This document shows, one piece after another, positions 8,133 through 19,951 of a DNA stretch of 64,000 nt. The translations under genes and the position numbers were made by a program. Positions within the stretch are counted from its first letter, which is position 1; every line of letters starts with the position of its first letter. The notes under the pieces were generated by a model. That model ran no database searches, had not been told where the DNA came from, and saw nothing but the letters and a program-made list of their open reading frames with translations. Source of the stretch: Simmondsia chinensis (Eukaryota > Streptophyta > Magnoliopsida > Caryophyllales > Simmondsiaceae); NCBI GenBank assembly GCA_018398585.1, contig JAGTTD010000001.1, positions 9,178,501-9,242,500 of the forward strand, written 5' to 3'.

Positions 8133-11100
8133 TCCCCCCTCAACCAAAGCAGGAGGTAAACAAATGCGAAGGTTGGATCTAAATAGCAGAAAAAGAGTGA
8201 GCGGAAGATTCTTTATGAAGATATTGGCAATCTGCTGTGAGGAAGGAATATGAAGTACTCGAATAAGACCTATTTGAACATGCTCATGAACAAAATGGAT
8301 GTCAATCTCGATATGTTTTGTGCGAATATGCTGGACGGGGTTGGTAGACTTATATATGGCGGAAACATGATCACAATAGACCAAAGTAGCTCGTGGAAAA
8401 AGAAGACAGAGCTCACTTAGGAGAGACTGAACCTAGCAGCATTCGAATATGGCGTTGGAGACCACACGATACTCGACCTCGGCACTAGAACGAGAGACGG
8501 TGCGCTGTCGCTTAGAGGACCTAGAGATAATGTTGCCTCCGAGGAAAACACAGAAACCAGAAGTAGAACGGCGAGTGTCAGGGCAACCAGCCCAATCAGC
8601 ATCCGAATAAGCCACAAGTTGGTCCAAACCTGTTGGGGAGATAGTCAAACCATGATCAATAGTGCCCTTGATATAGCGGAGGATGCGCTTAACAGCCATC
8701 CAGTGCGATGATCATGGAGCATGCATAAAAAGACACACCTGTTGAACTACATTAGAGATGTCAGGACGAGTAAAGGCGAGATATTAAAGGGCACCAACAA
8801 TGGACCTGTATAAGGTGGGATCATTCATAAGTTCACCGTCTTCTAAAGAAAGCTTGGACTTGGAATCTGTAGGTGTAGCAATAGGCTTGTAGGAGAGCAT
8901 GTCGGTCCGGTCTAGAAGATCATGTGCATATTTAGATTGAGACAAGAATAACCCTGAAGAGAGGTGAGATACCGAGATGTCGAGAAAGTAATTAAGGCGC
9001 CCAAGTTGGTCATATCAGACTCAGAGTGAAGAAAGTGAAGTAGATCATGAAGTACCGTATGAGAAGAGGTCGTGAGAATGATATCATCAACATAGACCAA
9101 TAATATAGCCATATCATGTCCACGATGTAAGACAAATAAAGAAGAATCTGACTTGCAGCTTCAAAAACCCAACCATTATAAAAAGGTAGCAAAACGGGTG
9201 TACCAAGCATGAGGTGCCTATTTGAGACCGTAAAGAGACTTATTAAGCTTACAGACATGATCAGGATACTGAGAGCTGATGAAACCCGGTGGTTGCTTCA
9301 TATAGAACTCTTCATTAAGTGTGTCACTAAGAAAAGCATTTTTAACATCGAGCTGATGAATAGGCCAGTGTCAAGAAGTAGCAATAGTCAAAACAGTACA
9401 AACAGTAGCAGGTTTAACAGCCGGACTGAAAGTTTCACCGTATTCGATGCCATACCGCTATGTAAATCCCTGAACAACTAACCGAGCTTTATGCCTTTCA
9501 ACTTGACCTGTAGATGTTTGTTTATTACGAAAAACCCACTTGGAGCCAACAATGTTACCATGAGGGGGAGGAGGAATAAGATCCCATGTCTTATTACAAA
9601 TAAGAGCTTTAAATTCATCGAGCATAGCATGCTTCCAGTTCTCATCAGTAAGTGCTTCCTTATAAGAAAAAGGTACCTCGAGCAAAGTACTATAAGCAAT
9701 CATAGAAGGTTTGAGAAGAGGTTTTACAATACAAGCACAGGCAAGAGTCACCATGGGATGAATAGAGGAAGTAGGGGGAGCCAAACCCGATGCGGGCGGA
9801 TGTGCAACCATATTTGGTGGCACAGTTGGAGGGGCTGCAGGTATAGCCGGTGGTACTGGAGCCGCGGGGGGCGGTGCAGCAGCTACGGTGGGTGGCGCTG
9901 CAGGAGGTGGCGGCAGCAATGGTCGGAGGCCCACTAACGGTGAAGACGTGAGCGGAGGAGAAAAGACTTGATGAAGCCGGGTCATTGTATCTTGAGAGAA
10001 AGTGCCCAATCGTGCAAATGGTAAATCTGCTTCATGAAAAATAACATGCCTTGAAATAATGACTTTATTAGTAGAAATATCCAAACATTTATAATTTTTG
10101 TGATTTTGTGGGTAGCCCAAGACAACACATAAGGTAGAGCACAGAGCACGCTTATGAGACGTGGTGGCACTTAGATTCGGATAGCTGGGGCACTACAAAA
10201 ATCCCGAAGATGATCGTAATTAACTTGCTTCTTGTACAAACATTGAAAGGGGATCTTTTTCTTAATAGAAATAAATGGTAGAAGGTTGATACTATGAGCT
10301 GCAACAGAAACTGCTTCAACCAAAATTCCAAAGGCATGCATGCTTGAAACAAGAGGGAACGCATCATGGTACCAATAGTATGATGCATGCGTTCAGCTTT
10401 CCCATTCTATTGGGAAGTGTGAGGGCAGGAAACCCTACTGAGAATGCCCCTTTGAAGAAAAAGACTATTAAAGTCACGGTAGATATATTCAGTGCCATTA
10501 TCACATTGAAAATGTTTGATTTCCACACCAAATTAATTCAACACAAGATTACGAAATTGAACAAACAGGTCAAAAACCTCAGATTTGGACCGCATAGGAT
10601 AAATCCACACAAAATGAGAATAATCATCCAATAATAGCAAATAATACTTAAAACTACTGAAATTGATAACAGGTGATGTCCATACATCAGAATAAACAAT
10701 ATCGAAAGGACGCATAGTACTAGTGACAGACTTTTGAAACCGTAAACGACTATGCTTACCGAGTTGGCAAGCATGACACAAACTGGACTCAGAAGAACTT
10801 TAACAAGAAATAAATTTTTGTTTGACTAAATTGGACAAGACTGACTCCTTGGGATGGCCAAGTTGACGATGCCAGAGAGATTGGGTGTTTTTGGAAGCAA
10901 CTAGGGAAACATGTAGAGAGGATGCCACGGGCTGCCCAGGTTGACCAAGTCGACTGAATATGTTTCGTTTGGGTACAGCGAAAAGAGGCCCCAAGCTAGC
11001 AAAATGAATAATGAGGGACATTGTTTTGGCATTTTTAATGGAGAAACCACTCGAGCCAAATTCCAAAAGGCAACAATTATCTTTACGGAATTAACGAATA

Positions 11101-11713
11101 GAGATTAAATTAATAGAAAGACCAGGAACATAAAGGACATTATGCAAATTGGAGGGACCAACAAGTGTAAGTAGAGAACCAGATACAATCCCAGCAATCG
11201 ATAAATAAGCGCCATTACCAACTAATATTCTATCATAGCCATGATAAGGACGAAGAGACGTTAGCAAACTTGGGTTATTAGTCATATGAGACGATGCACC
11301 ACTATCCATTATCCAGGGAAAATCAGTTAAAGGAGTAGAATGAGCAGTAAGAGATTGAAAATTGGTTTGAGGAGCCGCAAATCCTGAATAGAAATTATTA
11401 ACCATAAGTATTAAAAAGTGGTGGATATAACATATTCTCACCATAAACAGAAGCACTGAAGAAAGTAGGAACACCAAAGAATGGTAGGCCAGGTTGGAAA
11501 GCATAACCAATCATTGGATTGAGCATAATCAACAGCAACCACATCAGAGAAATTAAACAAGCAGTCATGGGCAAAAACAGAATCAATTAATTCTCCACTA
11601 GCCAAAATCTCTTTCTCCTGCGTTGAAATCTTTGATTCTTCCACTCCACCTAGGGTTTCAACTTTCAAATTCAAATCCTCTTCACTGTCTTCAATCAAAA
11701 TCTCTCGAAACAA
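8133..11713 (-). pseudogene. Decayed copia pol
   Basis: Reading from right to left, the recognisable pieces are: a retroviral-type protease region with WIMDSGASSHMT (about 11290-11320); the GAG-pre-integrase motif SLWHRQLGHPKE (about 10860-10890); integrase CHACQLGKHSRL (about 10750-10780); the RT start WDLIPPPPHGNIVGSKWVF ending in KARLVVQGFT (about 9458-9560); the RT catalytic box LLVYVDDIIL (about 9070-9105); and RNase H with KRILRYIKGTIDHGL and YSDADWAGCPDTRRSTSGF (about 8520-8690). These lie in different frames separated by stops and frameshifts, so no polyprotein can be made. The gag part upstream of the protease is mostly absent. Confidence 0.88.
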
Positions 11714-11957
11714 TATTCAAAAATTCAATCTTTAGATGATCACTTTGAGATCTCACTCCAACAAAGGCTAAAAGAAATTGCTACTTTCAAGAAAAGAAGG
11801 CTGTTCGGGGGAGGCTAGGGTTAGACGGGTTGGGGTGCTGACGGCAGCGGTGGGCTAGGGTTTGCCGATATTAGGGTTTTGATTATTTTGAGGAGGGAAG
11901 AGAGGGAGGCTAGGGTTTGCCTAATTTAAGAGAGAGCCAGGGTTAGCTCTGATACCA

Positions 11958-12097
11958 TGAAAGAATAAGAAGCACACATAATGCTTTGGCCCTCTCGTAT
12001 ATTTATAGAACTTATAATAGGCTTTATATCATATAAAAAGCAGGCCAATTGGGCTCAGTTACATATAGTAACAACACCTATACAATATAGTCTAACA
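11958..12097 (-). repeat. 5' LTR of nested copia
   Basis: A 140-bp LTR adjoining the primer binding site at 11945-11957 and followed by the target duplication AATAG. Confidence 0.9.
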
Positions 12098-12102
12098 AAT
12101 AG

Positions 12103-12383
12103 GTTAGTTCTTGCTTGTAAGAGGGAAGGTTGAATGATATGAATTGATTCTTATCCTTGTTCTTGAAGTCTTTCTCTCAAGTCTATCCCAATCTTGATTT
12201 CTCTTCCCAATCTCTACTTCTCATCTTATCAATCTTCAATTGATCTCATCTTATCCTTCTTATCTCAACTTTAATCTCAATTATTCAGTTGAATTCTATT
12301 CATACAATTCTTAATCTTTGTTCTTCATGAAAATCACTATCAAAACCCTAGGTTAGCTTATGATTCATCCAAGAATCATAACA
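12103..12383 (+). repeat. Right LTR of the non-autonomous element, second part
   Basis: This continues the left LTR sequence from 'gttagttcttgcttgtaaga' to 'ccaagaatcataaca'. With 7853-7992 it makes up one full LTR. Confidence 0.87.
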
Positions 12384-12640
12384 GTGGATGAGTGTGACGT
12401 GTGGTATGATGCTTTGGTTATTTTTTAGTAAAAGTTAAAATTAGGTTATTTTTTGGTTAGGAACTAAAGTTAGGTTTTTTTTATAGAAAAGTTAGAGTTG
12501 CATTGTTTTTTTTATTAGGAGGTATAGTTGGGTTATTTTTTAATACATTGAGATATAATTGAATTATTTTTTTGATACATTGAGCTATGATTGAGCTGTT
12601 TTTAGATTAATTATTGTATTTTATTTAGAGGGGGAAGTAG

Positions 12641-13360
12641 TGTAGGCAAGGGTGGTTAAAAGTCCCATTTTAGTCATCCAAATTTTTTTAAATTGGAACG
12701 GTTAGTTATTAAAGTGTAATTTTAAAAAGTATAGTTATTTAAGTGGTTTAAAATTAACAAATTGATCATAAAAATAGTTTAAAATGGACAAGTTAGCTTG
12801 TTAAATAAATATTTGAAAAATTTATCTCCCAACTTGTTTATTTTAAATCTCTTTAGTGACCAATTTGTCCATTTTAATCCACTTGGATGACCAACTTGTC
12901 CATTTTAATCTACTTGGGTAACCAACTTATCCATCTTAATCCACTTAGGCGATCAAATAAAAATTTTATTCAAAATTATATGATTAAATCTTTCAAAATT
13001 TAAATTTAGTAACTATTTTCTCCAAGTGACCAGAATGGGACTCAACTCAGCAAGGATGTGGGTGCATTTGTTTAAATAAATGTATATTATATATTTTAGT
13101 ACATTAAGTTCGATTTTAGTAAATATATAGCAAGATGACATAATATATAGAAAATATTATATATTTATTATTAATTTAATATAATAAAATGTATGATGTA
13201 TTTGCTTTCAACAAATGCACATAATCTTTATCCATAAGAATGTTTGCGTAGTTAAAGGGGTAAAAGATTTCTTTTGAATATTTGCGACAAATTTATAATA
13301 CAAAACAGGCAATCCATACAAACAAGTTCTAAGTTAAACAAGTGAAGTCCCAAGAATAAG
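12641..13360. other. AT-rich non-coding DNA with short internal repeats
   Basis: No gene is visible. 'ccacttggatgaccaacttgtccattttaa'-like phrases recur three times between about 12835 and 12960, a local imperfect tandem repeat with a period of about 37 bp. The rest is unremarkable. Confidence 0.45.
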
Positions 13361-13801
13361 TTTATACTCTAACATGACCCCTTATGCGAATTCTAATTAG
13401 ACTTGAAGCATAGATAGTGCATAGACTCACATCATACCTTGTGCTTAAATTATGTTAATATTGAAAGTGGGAGCTATTGAGATTCGAACTTGTGATCTCT
13501 TAGTCAACCTGGTTCTAATATCATTTTAAGCAACCACATTTCTCAAAAGCTTAAGCTGATGGGTAAAAGCCTATGATTGTTTTATACTCTAACATGCCCT
13601 CTCATGCAAATGTCTGTTAGGCTTGAAGCATGAATATTGCACAAGCTTACCTCATACCATGTGCTTAAATTAATATTGAAAGTGGGGGCTATTGGGATTT
13701 GAACTCATAACCTCTTGGGCAAGAAGACTCTAATATCATGTTAAGGAACCAATTGTCCCAAAAGCTTAAGCTTATGGGTAAAGGCCCATGAATGATTTTA
13801 T
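13361..13801 (-). mobile_element. Tandem TRIM-like LTR element
   Basis: A 71-bp unit (13524-13594; 13739-13801 truncated; only its last 14 bp at 13361-13374) alternates with two internal segments of about 145 bp (13375-13523 and 13595-13738). Each internal segment ends, on the plus strand, in 'ctaatatca', close to the reverse complement of the TGGTATCAGAG primer site, directly before the next unit. Each begins with a pyrimidine-rich block that reads as a polypurine tract on the minus strand. Tiny LTRs, a tRNA-Met-like primer site and no coding sequence fit a terminal-repeat retrotransposon in miniature. The LTR-internal-LTR-internal-LTR order suggests unequal recombination. Confidence 0.65.
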
Positions 13802-14036
13802 GTTGGAAAAATAATGGGAAAGAGTAATTAGAACTTATCTAAAAAGTTGTTTATGCCCCCACACTAGTACAGTGGGACCAAATGGCACTCCGATCTCCAG
13901 GGTTAACACAACATCCATCGCTATAGTGTACTCCAGAGCGATGGATTAGAATACGCCACAATTGCTGAGGAATCTAACATATTTTTGAAATGAAAAAGGG
14001 CACTGAAATTTCTTTGAGAGAGAGAAAGAAGAGACT
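13801..14036. repeat. LTR-like direct repeat, left copy
   Basis: Starts TGTTGGAAAAATAATGGGAA and matches 15474-15760 through 'agtaattagaacttatctaa', 'ggttaacac', 'ttgaaatga' and a 'gagagagagaaag' tract. It lacks a segment of about 45 bp present in the right copy (about 15523-15567). The two copies lie about 1.7 kb apart in the same orientation. The TG start suggests an LTR. I found no primer site or coding sequence between them. Confidence 0.6.
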
Positions 14037-15473
14037 TTAAATTGAGTAGGGACCACAATAGGGCTTCCCTCACAACTTCAAGGGTAACTTAGGGCTAATG
14101 CACACTAGATTTATCATATCCTCAAGCATTTTATTTTCATCACAATCTTTCTCAAGGAAGGGATATCACATTCACCATCTATCAGTCAGAATATTTAATG
14201 ACATAGCACCCAAAATTTATAACAGAGCTATTTTAGACAAACTAAATTTAAATCCAGTTAATTCATTAAACCATGATCCATACTATGCCTTTTATAATTC
14301 AAAATAGTACTAAGTGTTCAACCCGTGTTATTCACTTTAGCACAATTCACACTGTACGAAATTCAAATTAATATAAGGCATTTCACAAAGTCGCAACACA
14401 TTTTTGGCTTAAGTTCCAATGGTAATCACGTTACCCAGTCCTGTGCTGGACGGGCACAAAAATGCAAATGATATACGCAATAAATTCTTTTCCATAATCA
14501 ATCCACGCAAGCTATACATTACAAATATAACTGGACTCACAATGATCATAAAAGGATTATGGTTAAATTAGTTCTTATGTAATACAAGCATTATTGCCTT
14601 ATAGAAGAGCACTACCCCAACAATTCACTAGCTTATATCAGGATTCATGTCATTGTGGGTCTAAATTTCAATGATAAAATGCAAGTAATACATGCATTCC
14701 AACATTTTGTTGCTTCCATTCAACCTTTTTCACATAAATTTAGAAAATTAGGCCTTTCGTATGACAACATGTATAGTAGCAAAAATGTATGAAGTTCAGA
14801 TCACCAAACTTACAACAGCAACAGATGCAGATCATCAAACATATACATACTTAACTTCATACATAGTTTGTTATTAAGTATGTCTCCGTTCTAATTTTTT
14901 TAAAAAATTATTGTGCCTTATTTTAATTAGGTCCCTCTTTTTTTTTTTTTTTAATTACAACCGTCACTCTAGGGTTTCAGGACGCCCTGTTTTATATCAG
15001 CACCTCTCTCCTAGGGTGATTGTGAACGACTATCATCACAGCATCAAACCCCTCTCTCTCTCCACACGGAACCATCAAGAGTCACCGAGGAACACCAAGG
15101 TCATTTGTCTCAGGCAAGCGAGCCGTGCAGAGACGTGACCCGCATTATTCTCGGATCTCTAAGTCCATCCTTGTCATCAACGCCGGAATGCAAATCAGCG
15201 CCCTTCTCACCGATTTAAAAGGAAAACTATACATGACTCAAATAGTAAATTATGAACATGTAGCATAGCACAAACATTCATGGATAATCATATATATATT
15301 GATTCAACATCTCAACAAATTTGGACTTTAAATTGTGTTAAAAGCATGGTAAATCTAATGATTGAATATTCTTTTCAAATCTAACCCCATTGCAATTAAT
15401 ATTCTTTGTTTTTTTTGAACACTACCCCTTTGCAATATTCTAATTACTCACAATAAACGACTCTAGACTGTTG
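14037..15473. other. Non-coding interval between two LTR-like repeats
   Basis: No supported gene. Short ORFs at 14098-14307 and 14911-15138 have no recognisable domain and lie in AT-rich sequence. If the flanking repeats are LTRs, this would be the interior of a non-autonomous element. Confidence 0.4.
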
Positions 15474-15760
15474 GAAAAATAATGGGAAAAAGTAATTAGA
15501 ACTTATCTAAAAAGTTGAGGATTGTTGCCGTGCCGTAAAGTTCATCACTGCCCTCAAGTCGTTTATGCCCCTGCACTAGTACAATGGAACCAAATGGCAC
15601 TATGACCCCATGGTTAACACGACATCCACCGTTGTAGTGTACTCTAGAGCGGTGGATTAGACTACGCCATAATTGCTTAGAAGTCTAACATATTTTTGAA
15701 ATGACAAAGGGCACTGAAATTTCTTTGAGAGAGAGAGCAAAGACTTTGAGAGAGAAAACG
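15474..15760. repeat. LTR-like direct repeat, right copy
   Basis: The fuller copy of the repeat at 13801-14036, with the additional 'ggattgttgccgtgccgtaa' segment. A third, diverged relative may lie at 59335-59450 ('cataactgccctaagtcatt'). Confidence 0.6.
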
Positions 15761-16374
15761 AGAATAATATTTTTCTGTACTACTAATATCAATGAAGAAG
15801 ACAAGGGATATTTAAAGACCCACAAAACCATCCCATAAAATATATAGTTGAGAGAAATCTTATTATAGGAGAGAAAAATGTGCTACATATAGATTATGGA
15901 GGAGAATATTGCTCAACCGACTGGAAAGCATGAAGACCAGTTAAAAATACAATGGAGAAAATTAAATCCCAAAACATTAAAAATTCGGTCAGAAAAATAC
16001 TACGCCGCACCTGTGCCTGATCCAGCACAACATCTGAAACATTTTGAAGCACATCCAACATTTTATACGCTAATATAACACATATAAAGAAAGAGATCAA
16101 AAGCGACAAGTAAAATGCAACATTTCAAACCGTTAAAGCAGTAATACAAAGCAGAAGCAGACGAAAATAACATACACGAAAAGTTTCAACCACCACTAAA
16201 GAGGATTCGAAGGATTCATCAACATTAAATTTTAGACCACCTTTTTCCGAACTCCCTCAGTCGCTTCAGAACAAGAAGTTTATCAACGTATTAAATATTT
16301 AATTTAGGTAATGTATAAGATTAGAGCGAGGAGTAAAGATTAGAGCCATGTATAAGCATTTAATCTAGGTAATG
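15761..16374. other. Non-coding DNA
   Basis: AT-rich sequence without recognisable genes. Some of it may be an extension of the neighbouring LTR-like repeat. A short overlapping pair of ORFs near 15894-16109 has no domain I recognise. Confidence 0.4.
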
Positions 16375-16805
16375 TTATTTATGGGGGAGGATCTCGTGCA
16401 GTGCCAAAAAACACTGCTAAATAGGCAGTGAAGGGGAGAGAGGGAAGGAGGGGTGTATGATAGAATTTATTTTTAATTTTTAAAATTAAATTATTTATAT
16501 AATTATTAAATTTTAAATTATTTATATAAAATAATATTAATATATAAATTTATTTATTTGACCAATTACTATTTAATTACTAGTTAAATGTTTTATTCAG
16601 AGAAATTTAACTGGTATTTGAATAATAAATAGTCAAAGAAATAAACTTATATATTAATATTATTTTATATAAATAATATAAAATTTAATAATTATATAAA
16701 TAATTTAAATTTTAAAAATTTTAAAAATGAATTTCTCGTACACACCCCTTCCTATCTCTCTCCCCCTCACTGCCTATTTAGCAGTGTTTTTTTGGCACTG
16801 CAGTG

Positions 16806-16949
16806 TGTGAGAGAATGATTACATGAGCATACCTAATAGGGTTGCTGAGTCATGTATATATAGGGATGCCCAAAGTATGTAAATTATGGGAGAGCCCTTA
16901 GGCTGATATGGATACAGATAAATACAATCTAGGGAACCATACTAATACG
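16806..16949 (-). repeat. 3' LTR of copia (16.8-21.5 kb)
   Basis: A short LTR matching 21350-21491. It is followed on the inner side by cccccTcaatc, the complement of the polypurine tract. Confidence 0.87.
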
Positions 16950-17048
16950 CCCCCTCAATCTGTACGGGGGGACCAACGTGCAGATTGGCTTTGTGGAAGT
17001 GGAAGCGATCAGTGGCCAACTTGGTGAAGATGTCAGCAACCTATTTTG

Positions 17049-19935
17049 TCATAGGTGTAAATCGAACCTGGATATCATCCTTAATACCTTTTCGCGAACA
17101 TAGAGAAAATTGACATCAACTTGTTTGCTACGATCATTGGAAATTGATATTGCGGCCAAGTAGGTAGCGGAGACATTGTCACAGTAGATGACAATTGGAC
17201 CAGAATGTTGTAATCCCAAGTCATGGATAAGATATTTGATCCAGTCACACTCAGCAATGACCCTAGCAATTTCCCGATATTTAGACTCAGTGGTAGAGTT
17301 AGCAATCGTAGGTTGCTTCTTTGCATGCCATGAAAAGAGATTAGGGCCAAAGAACAAGGCAAACCCGGCAGTAGAGGGGCATGTATCAAAACATCCACCC
17401 CAGTCAGCATCAGCATATGCAATGACAGAGGCATAAGAGCCAGGAGTAATGGTGATGTTGTGATTGAGAGTGGACTTAAGGTATTGCAGAATATGTTTCA
17501 CCATTTGCCAATGGGAAGTCGTAGGAGCATGCATGAATTAAGACACACGGTTAACAGCAAAACAAATCTCGGGATGAGTTATGGTGAGATACTGGAAAGC
17601 ACCCACCGCTCTACGGAACTCGGTCGAATCCGCAAGTAGGGTCCCGTTAGTGACCGAAGGTTGGGCCCGGGCCTGCATGGGGTTTGAACAAGTTTGGCTT
17701 CAAGCATGTTGTGTTTACCAAGGAGGTCCAAGGTGTATTTGTGTTGAGAAAGAAATAGGCTATGTCGAGTACGCTTTGCTTCAATACCAAGAAAGTAATG
17801 AAGCGGGCCAAGGTCTTTCATGGAAAATTTAGTGGACAGGGAAGTAGTTAATTGTGTGAGAAGAGTAGGGTTTAAGCCAGTGAGGGTAATGTCATCGACA
17901 TAAAGAAAAAGGCACACAATGCTACTAGGCGAACGGTGAATGAAAAGAGAGGGATCCACTTTGCTGCAACAAAATGCAAGACCATAAAGGAACGTGCTAA
18001 ACCCGTGAAACCAAGTCCGAGGGGCCTGTTTGAGACTGTATAGAGCCTTGCATAAGTGATATACATGCGTAGGGAACTTAGGATGTATGAACCTGAGTGG
18101 TTGCCGCATGTACACCTCTTCGCTTAAAAAACTATGTAAAAATGCATTTTTGACAACAAGTTGGCGAATGGACCAAGAGTTAGTGGCGGCAAGGCCAAGT
18201 AGAAATCGGATTGTGGTAGGTTTGACTACCGGGCTAAATGTTTCAAAATAGTCAAGGCCTTCGCGTTAATGAAAACCCTGTGCAACAATGCGGGCCTTAA
18301 ATCGATCAACCGAACCATCAGGCTTATATTTGACCTTATATTTCCAAGTGCCCCCCACCACGATTTGAAAAGGGGATGGGGGAACGTGATCCCAAGTTTG
18401 GTTTTGAATAAGCGCGTTGAATTCCTCAGCCATGGCTTCTTGCCACTGGGGATTTTGTACAACTTGTGAGAAACAAGATGGCTCCTAGACCACTATAATA
18501 GAGCTAAGAGAGAGAATGTGGTTAGACTTGCGAATACCATCCTTAAGACGTGTGCGCATAGGGTGCATATTTGGGGTCGGAACTGGTCCAGGGGAACAGA
18601 GGGGATCGGTGGGACCATCCGAGGAGGTCCGGGGTGGGTCACTGGGAGGACCCGAAGGGACGCCCCCTAGGAGCATGCTAGGGTCGGTAGTTCCACCTGA
18701 AGTGTGCACGGCATCAGTGACGACCAAGGACACCGGTGGGATGTTAGGGAGGCTAATGTCGACGTCTGAAACACGAGATGAGGACAGCAGGGCAGAGTCA
18801 AGGAGTGAGGGAGGAGCCGCGGTTGTGATGTGATCGGTCATCGTGGGGGCACTAGGCAAAACCAGGAGAGGAAGGGGGACCTCCACTAGGGTGCCAGGAG
18901 ACGGCACAGCATAACTAGAGACTAAGTCATTATAGGGAAATAATGCTCAACGAAGTAGACATGATGACCAATATGAACACAACCTGTGGTAGGGTCCAAA
19001 CATCGATAGCCCTTATACCGTCCCGCATATCTAAGGAAAATGCAGGGTAGGGAATGTGGGGCTAATTTGTGAGCGGTACAGGATGTGATGTTAGGGTAGC
19101 ATGCATACCCAATGACCCGAAAAATGTTGTAGTTAGGCACTTGTTTGAAAAGTTCTTCAAAAGGAGACGAGTTTTGCAAATTCAAGGTGGGTAATTGATT
19201 AATAATAAAACACGCGGTGCATGCAGCATCTGCCAAAAATTTATATAGAAGACATCCCTAAAAAGTAGGGTCCGTACCATTTCACTTACATGTTGATGCT
19301 TACGTTCCGCCACTCTATTTTGTTGTGGAGTATCGGGACATGAAAGACGAAAGTGGATGCCTTTGTCAGATCACTACACCCATCACTTTGAAAGCATTTA
19401 ATTGTTGTGTTAAACTGGTTTTCGACAAAAATCTTGAAATTAGAAAACATGAAGTAAACTTCGTCTTTCCGTTGCATCGGGTAGAGCTAGGTAAATCATG
19501 AGTAATCATCAATAAACATCACATAATATCGAAAAACAGAATCAGATTTAACAAGAGATTGCAAACGTCTGAATGTATTAAATGTAAAGGTGCAGTAGTA
19601 GTATGCAAAACACGAGTAAATGGTAAACGACGTGATTTGTCTAAGCAACATGCATGACAATATTTTATGGAACTAGAACTAGAACTGGAACTAAGCAAAT
19701 AGCGAGTACTTAAAGTATCAAAAACTCAATTTCCTAAACGACCTAAGCGCCTGTGCCATATATTTGCGGGAGCGGTCCGTGCTATGAGTCCAGTGAAATG
19801 CAGAGAGAAGCCATAGCAAGGTCCATAACTGTGGGCAAAGAGATGCGGCATGATCAACCTGATGACAAATCTGACAAACAAGAGGTCCGGCACTGAGTAT
19901 ACCATCGTAAGACTAACGAGAAACAATACCTGCAT
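17049..19935 (-). pseudogene. Copia pol, several frames
   Basis: From right to left: zinc knuckle CQICHQVDHAASLC and GAG-pre-integrase ANIWHRRLGRLGN (19726-19935); integrase C-terminal region FIINQLPTLNLQNSSPFEEL with CYPNITSCTAHKLAP (18922-19236); a Pro/Ser-rich linker (18485-18907); RT N-terminus (18226-18470); RT core with YSLKQAPRTWF and FLYVDDITLTG (17579-18115); and RNase H with YADADWGGCFDTCPSTAGF and YCDNVSATYLA (17049-17534). Frameshifts separate the pieces and the integrase core is incomplete. RT and RNase H keep long readable stretches, so decay is moderate. Confidence 0.9.
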
Positions 19936-19951
19936 GTCTTACCCAAGGTTG

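Larger units (their letters stand above)
7993..12097 (-). mobile_element. Nested Ty1/copia element (gag largely deleted)
   Basis: Two 140-bp LTRs (7993-8132 and 11958-12097) differ at about ten positions by hand count. On the coding strand they start TGTTAGACTATATTG and end TTCTTTCA. The target duplication AATAG is perfect (7988-7992 and 12098-12102). The primer site, read on the minus strand, is TGGTATCAGAGCT (11945-11957), and the polypurine tract is ggttgagggggga (8133-8145). The element inserted into the right LTR of the surrounding retrotransposon. Internal length is only about 3.8 kb because most of gag is missing. Confidence 0.93.
5717..12383 (+). mobile_element. Non-autonomous LTR retrotransposon with a gag-like ORF, split by a copia element
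   Basis: The left LTR (5717-6137, TGTCATGATTG...) is followed by a tRNA-Met-type primer binding site TGGTATTAGAGCC (6139-6151). The right LTR begins at 7853 and ends at 12383 (...CATAACA), interrupted by another retrotransposon after 7992. The flanks gtcga (5712-5716) and gtgga (12384-12388) are a 5-bp duplication with one mismatch. Without the inner insertion the element is about 2.6 kb. The internal region has one long ORF (6817-7692) and no recognisable protease, integrase or reverse transcriptase, so it would need enzymes in trans. The end of the internal region, 'ttcttgaggacaagaatctc', resembles the pol terminus of some gypsy elements, which hints at its origin. Confidence 0.85.
5270..12640. 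mobile_element. Foldback element with tandem-repeat arms, interrupted by nested retrotransposons
   Basis: The left arm (about 5270-5690, SINE excluded) and the reverse complement of the right arm (about 12400-12640) share a series of 30-40-bp subrepeats built on 'aaaaaataacc', 'caactctaacttttct' and 'caatacatcaaaaaataa'. Removing the LTR retrotransposon at 5717-12383 joins the arms around a short centre. Long inverted repeats made of tandem subrepeats are typical of foldback or MULE-type non-autonomous elements. I could not define its outer ends or target duplication. It lies directly upstream of the protease gene. Confidence 0.6.

Noticed and set aside
9491..9937. Plus-strand Arg/Gly-rich ORF
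   Set aside because: It is the antisense of the proline-rich linker and RT start of the minus-strand copia.
14911..15138. Small plus-strand ORF as a host gene
   Set aside because: It starts in a poly-T-encoded Phe run, has no domain, and lies in AT-rich DNA between LTR-like repeats.
18516..18833. Plus-strand Gly-rich ORF
   Set aside because: It is the antisense of the Pro/Ser-rich copia linker at 18485-18907.
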